From Palsa-147 sp963771905 (GTDB lineage: Bacteria > Acidobacteriota > Terriglobia > Acidiferrales > UBA7541): a DNA stretch of 64,000 nucleotides. The notes below the pieces were generated by a model. The model worked only from the letters and a program-made list of their open reading frames with translations, made no database searches and had not been told where the DNA came from. Positions 61,305 through 64,000 of this stretch are shown piece after piece (positions within the stretch are counted from its first letter, which is position 1; each line of letters starts with the position of its first letter). The DNA lies in the NCBI GenBank assembly GCA_963771905.1, contig CAVYVI010000008.1, positions 62,001 to 126,000 of the forward strand, given 5' to 3'. The translations under genes were made by a program, and so were the position numbers.

Positions 61305-61591
61305 CGAGCGACGACAAGGCACGCGATGACCGCGTCGAGAAGGTTCGGCGCGAAATCGCGCGCTACGAACATCCTCTCTTTGCTTTTGACGCGCGCGCCG
61401 CCGGCGAAATCGTGGAAGTGGAAATTAGCTGCCGCCTGAATGGCGCGGACGTGCACACCTATTTTATGCAACTTCATCCGCGCGAGATTGACCACGCCCA
61501 ATTTCCGTGGGGCTTTCAGAAGCAGCTCTACGACAGTCTGCACGATTATGTGGTGGAAATGTTTACGCGCAATCCGCAGCGTCAGAATTGA
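61301..61591 (+). CDS. hypothetical protein, 96 residues
   Basis: GTG start overlaps the macro-domain stop (GTGA). The beta-sandwich-like middle (GEIVEVEISCRLNGADVHTYF) and a helical C-terminus (FQKQLYDSLHDYVVEMF) are unrecognised. Its TGA shares one base with the ATG of the methyltransferase gene, so the three genes are translationally coupled. Confidence 0.7.
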   Translation: MTSDDKARDDRVEKVRREIARYEHPLFAFDARAAGEIVEVEISCRLNGADVHTYFMQLHPREIDHAQFPWGFQKQLYDSLHDYVVEMFTRNPQRQN

Positions 61592-62724
61592 TGTCCGTCC
61601 GCCCGGCGAAGACACCGCTTCACGATTTGCTCGTCGAACGCATTCGCGCGCGCGGTCCGATCACGTTCGCGGAATACATGGAAACCTGCCTTTACCATCC
61701 CGAATTTGGATACTACAGCGGGACAACTGACCGGTGCCGCGCGGACTACTACACGAGTGTCGATGTTTCGCCGGTCTTCGGCCGCTTGCTCGCGCGGCAG
61801 TTACACGAGATGTGGACGCGGCTCGGGCGCCCGGAGCCGTTCATCATCGTGGAGGGTGGCGCCGCGGCGGGAGCGCTCGCTCGGCAAATTCTGGATTTCG
61901 CGCGAGCGCTGCTCCCGGAGTTTTATGCGGTGCTGCGCTATTGGGCCGTGGAGGTGTCGAAGGCCCGGCGGGTGCTGCAATCGGCCGCGCTTGCGGAGCA
62001 TCTCGCCGCCGGCCGCGCGTTCAGCACCGAAAAATTGCCTGAGACGATCGCGGAGGGCTGCATTTTCTCGAACGAGCTATTGGACGCGCTGCCGGTGCAC
62101 CGCGTGGTGATGCGGCGCGGCGAACTCCGCGAGATCTACGTTGACGCAGAGGGTGATCGGCTCGTCGAACGCGCGCTCCCCGAGTCATCCGCGGCGGTGG
62201 GCGATTACTTCAACGTACAAGGAGTGCAATTGCAGGAAGAGCAAGAGGCCGAAGCGGGGCTTGCCGCCTGCCATTGGATTGAAGAGGCTGGCGAGCGGCT
62301 CGGGCGCGGATTCGTATTGACGATCGATTACGGGCGCGAGGCGCGCGAATTGTATGACGAACATCACGTGCGCGGGACGATGCTCGCCTATTCGCGGCAT
62401 CGCGCGAGCGAAGATTTCTATCGCGCGCCGGGCGAGCAGGATTTGACGGCGCACGTCAGCTGGACGGCGCTTGATCGCTGGGGACATCGAAGCGGGCTCG
62501 CGCGAACCGGATTGGCGTCGCAGACGAATTTTCTGCTGGCTATCGCGCGGGCGAATGATTTCGCGGATCTTGGCACAGACGATCCCGGCGAAACCGGGCA
62601 GGTTCGCGCGCGGCTGCTGTTTCAGAATTTGATTCATCCGGAGGGGATGGGCGAGATGTTTCAGGTGATGGCACAGCACAAGGGGATTGCGGTGCCTAAC
62701 CTCACAGGATTTCAACGATTCTAA
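61591..62724 (+). CDS. SAM-dependent methyltransferase, MidA/NDUFAF7 family
   Basis: 377 residues. ITFAEYMETCLYHPEFGYYSG is the MidA/NDUFAF7 signature; DYYTSVDVSPVFGRLLARQL and FSNELLDALPVHRV follow. The SAM motif I, normally EIGPGRGT-like, reads EGGAAAGALA here, a partial change that may weaken cofactor binding. Family members methylate arginine in respiratory complex I. Last gene of the operon. Confidence 0.85.
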   Translation: MSVRPAKTPLHDLLVERIRARGPITFAEYMETCLYHPEFGYYSGTTDRCRADYYTSVDVSPVFGRLLARQLHEMWTRLGRPEPFIIVEGGAAAGALARQILDFARALLPEFYAVLRYWAVEVSKARRVLQSAALAEHLAAGRAFSTEKLPETIAEGCIFSNELLDALPVHRVVMRRGELREIYVDAEGDRLVERALPESSAAVGDYFNVQGVQLQEEQEAEAGLAACHWIEEAGERLGRGFVLTIDYGREARELYDEHHVRGTMLAYSRHRASEDFYRAPGEQDLTAHVSWTALDRWGHRSGLARTGLASQTNFLLAIARANDFADLGTDDPGETGQVRARLLFQNLIHPEGMGEMFQVMAQHKGIAVPNLTGFQRF

Positions 62725-62794
62725 GCTCGCAGAAAAATTTCGACAGCGAGCCGTCACTGAATTCTTGAGGCTTCGATCCGCGATAGCGACGCTA

Positions 62795-64000
62795 CTACTT
62801 CGCGGCCGCTGCTGTGACGGGCTCTTCGCTGTAGGGCTTTTTAAGATAGCGTTCCGCTTCAGCCTGTGCCCCGCCCGTGTCATCGCCCAAGTGCTGCGCG
62901 CGGCTGTACTCGTTGACGGCGCGCTCGCGCTGGCCCGTCAGATCGTAAATCTTCCCGATGTAAATGTGGCTCCAAACTTCCACCCATTTGTAGCTCGCGT
63001 CGAGATCGCCATCGAGAGCGGAACGGAAGGCATTTGCCGCGGCCTGGTAATTCTTCTGATAGAACATGGCCTCGCCGATGCGGAAATGGGCCAGGGAATT
63101 ATTCGACTGTAAATCTAGCGCGTGCTGGTACTCCTGAATGGCGTCGTAATATTTCGCCTGCAGCGCTAGGCCTTCGCCGCGAGCGATCGCGGCGCGAATG
63201 CGGAGACGCGGACTCGCTTTGAGGAGATTGTTGTTCGGGTCAAGGGTGATGCCGTTGGGCTTAGGGCGGCCGAATGTCTCGATCACAAATGGCGAAGCGG
63301 TGCCGGCGATATTGATGGTCTTGTACTCGGGATTGCCTTCCGTATCGACACGAACTTCCACAGGCATGCGAAACGTGTCCAAATCCTGATTCACTTTACC
63401 GACCACCTTAAAGCCCTTCTTCGTGCGGTACACGATGTATTCGAGTTTGAACTCGGGAATCCCGGTGGAATTGACCCACTGCGAAAAGAACGCGACGAGA
63501 TTCAGCGACGGCTGGCCCGCCGTCGCAGCTTTCGCGGGATGGATCGCCTCAGTCAATTTCTCAAAATCTGCCAGGGTGGCGACCCTTCCGGCGTACTTCG
63601 TGTAAAAATCCTTGAGCAACGCGCGGAACGGCGCGTCGCCGAGCTGCGTGTGCAGCATGTGGAACACGATCGCGCCTTTGTCTTCGACGACCGATCGATA
63701 GTCATCCGAGAACGGCTGGAGGCGCTGCGCCTGGGAAATCGGAGCGGCGTCTTCGTACATGAGCGTGCCGACCGCGAAATCGTCGAGCGCATGGCGCAGA
63801 CCCGATTCGCCTTCGGATTCCTCGGCATAAAGTGCGCCGGAATAAGCCGCGAGACCATCGGAGACCCACACGTCGGCGGGCGAGGCGGGCAGCACGGAAT
63901 CATTCCACCATTGGTCTGCGACCAATTGCGCGAGCAAGCGCTCGTTCGGCTTCGGGGACCACTGGCGCGCGCTGATGAGAATCAGTCCCGGGGCCGCAAA
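62795..64000 (-). CDS. M1-peptidase homologue without zinc site, plus TPR (N-terminus outside window)
   Basis: 401 residues are visible; the gene continues past the window. The M1 region reads LAQLVADQWWNDSVLPAS followed by WVSDGLAAYSGALY; the normal HExxH..W (HELAHQWW) and the later Glu are replaced by A-Q-L-V-A-D and Asp, so zinc cannot bind in the usual way. The C-terminal part has TPR units (KYYDAIQEYQHALDLQSNN, KNYQAAANAFRSAL). Probably a structural or binding protein. Confidence 0.8.
   Translation of the reverse strand, partial: FAAPGLILISARQWSPKPNERLLAQLVADQWWNDSVLPASPADVWVSDGLAAYSGALYAEESEGESGLRHALDDFAVGTLMYEDAAPISQAQRLQPFSDDYRSVVEDKGAIVFHMLHTQLGDAPFRALLKDFYTKYAGRVATLADFEKLTEAIHPAKAATAGQPSLNLVAFFSQWVNSTGIPEFKLEYIVYRTKKGFKVVGKVNQDLDTFRMPVEVRVDTEGNPEYKTINIAGTASPFVIETFGRPKPNGITLDPNNNLLKASPRLRIRAAIARGEGLALQAKYYDAIQEYQHALDLQSNNSLAHFRIGEAMFYQKNYQAAANAFRSALDGDLDASYKWVEVWSHIYIGKIYDLTGQRERAVNEYSRAQHLGDDTGGAQAEAERYLKKPYSEEPVTAAAAK

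Overview
The window is bacterial chromosomal DNA of roughly 60% G+C. It carries short operons on both strands, many 4-nt start/stop overlaps, frequent GTG and TTG starts, two tRNA genes, and no insertion sequence, prophage or CRISPR array that I can see. Gene content suggests an aerobic or facultatively aerobic soil-type Acidobacteriota: a Gld-type ABC cluster with DUF4340, a two-gene subunit III cytochrome oxidase operon, a gap-pgk-tpiA-secG run, a fused E1 alpha/beta dehydrogenase, many SnoaL-like, SRPBCC and DoxX proteins, and a TraR-finger/SpoIIE fusion. The phylum call is inference; no rRNA or marker gene is present.

Layout. 1-6.6 kb: end of a SnoaL-like gene; a minus-strand SRPBCC-ArsR-DoxX-threonine dehydratase operon with inverted repeats in its promoter; a dienelactone hydrolase; a frameshifted HigA antitoxin; an MFS transporter; a second SnoaL-like protein. 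6.6-7.8 kb: gene-free, with a dispersed repeat and an inverted-repeat array. 7.8-13.2 kb: Tat-type molybdopterin oxidoreductase plus membrane cytochrome b, ECF sigma/anti-sigma pair, MXKDX repeat protein, thioredoxin-like protein, dicarboxylate symporter. 13.6-18.3 kb: Gld-like ABC operon. 18.3-24.7 kb: small genes, tRNA-Gly, a nucleotide-metabolism group (deoxyribosyltransferase-like, YjjX, thymidine kinase), a GH3 enzyme, envelope proteins. 24.8-28.7 kb: gap-pgk-tpiA-secG and tRNA-Leu. 29-33.7 kb: cytochrome c oxidase operon. 33.7-37.9 kb: an RCK protein with a non-canonical pore, a zinc-ribbon protein, a response regulator/HD-GYP protein, two membrane proteins.

37.9-41.1 kb is the most unusual part. 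It has a 73-residue secreted peptide with two copies of a Pro-rich repeat, a divergent 149-residue protein, a helix-turn-helix regulator with an S24-like domain lacking its catalytic residues, and a secreted HExxH protein. A 16-bp pseudo-palindrome (14/16 identical) lies in both the peptide/149-residue intergenic region and the regulator's own promoter, which ties the locus together.

41-53.9 kb: TraR-finger/SpoIIE phosphatase, an MrfA/MrfB DNA-repair pair, a gene with a promoter predicting a leaderless mRNA, the fused E1, PspC and DoxX proteins, SH3 and NHL-repeat envelope proteins, an ornithine-cyclodeaminase homologue, a second ECF sigma/anti-sigma pair. 54-62.7 kb: an acyl-CoA catabolic group (two enoyl-CoA hydratases, a two-subunit CoA-transferase, an amidohydrolase, a degraded 3-hydroxyacyl-CoA dehydrogenase) with Mug glycosylase, rhodanese, ArsC/Spx, macro-domain and MidA-like genes. 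The window ends inside an M1-peptidase homologue that has lost its zinc site.
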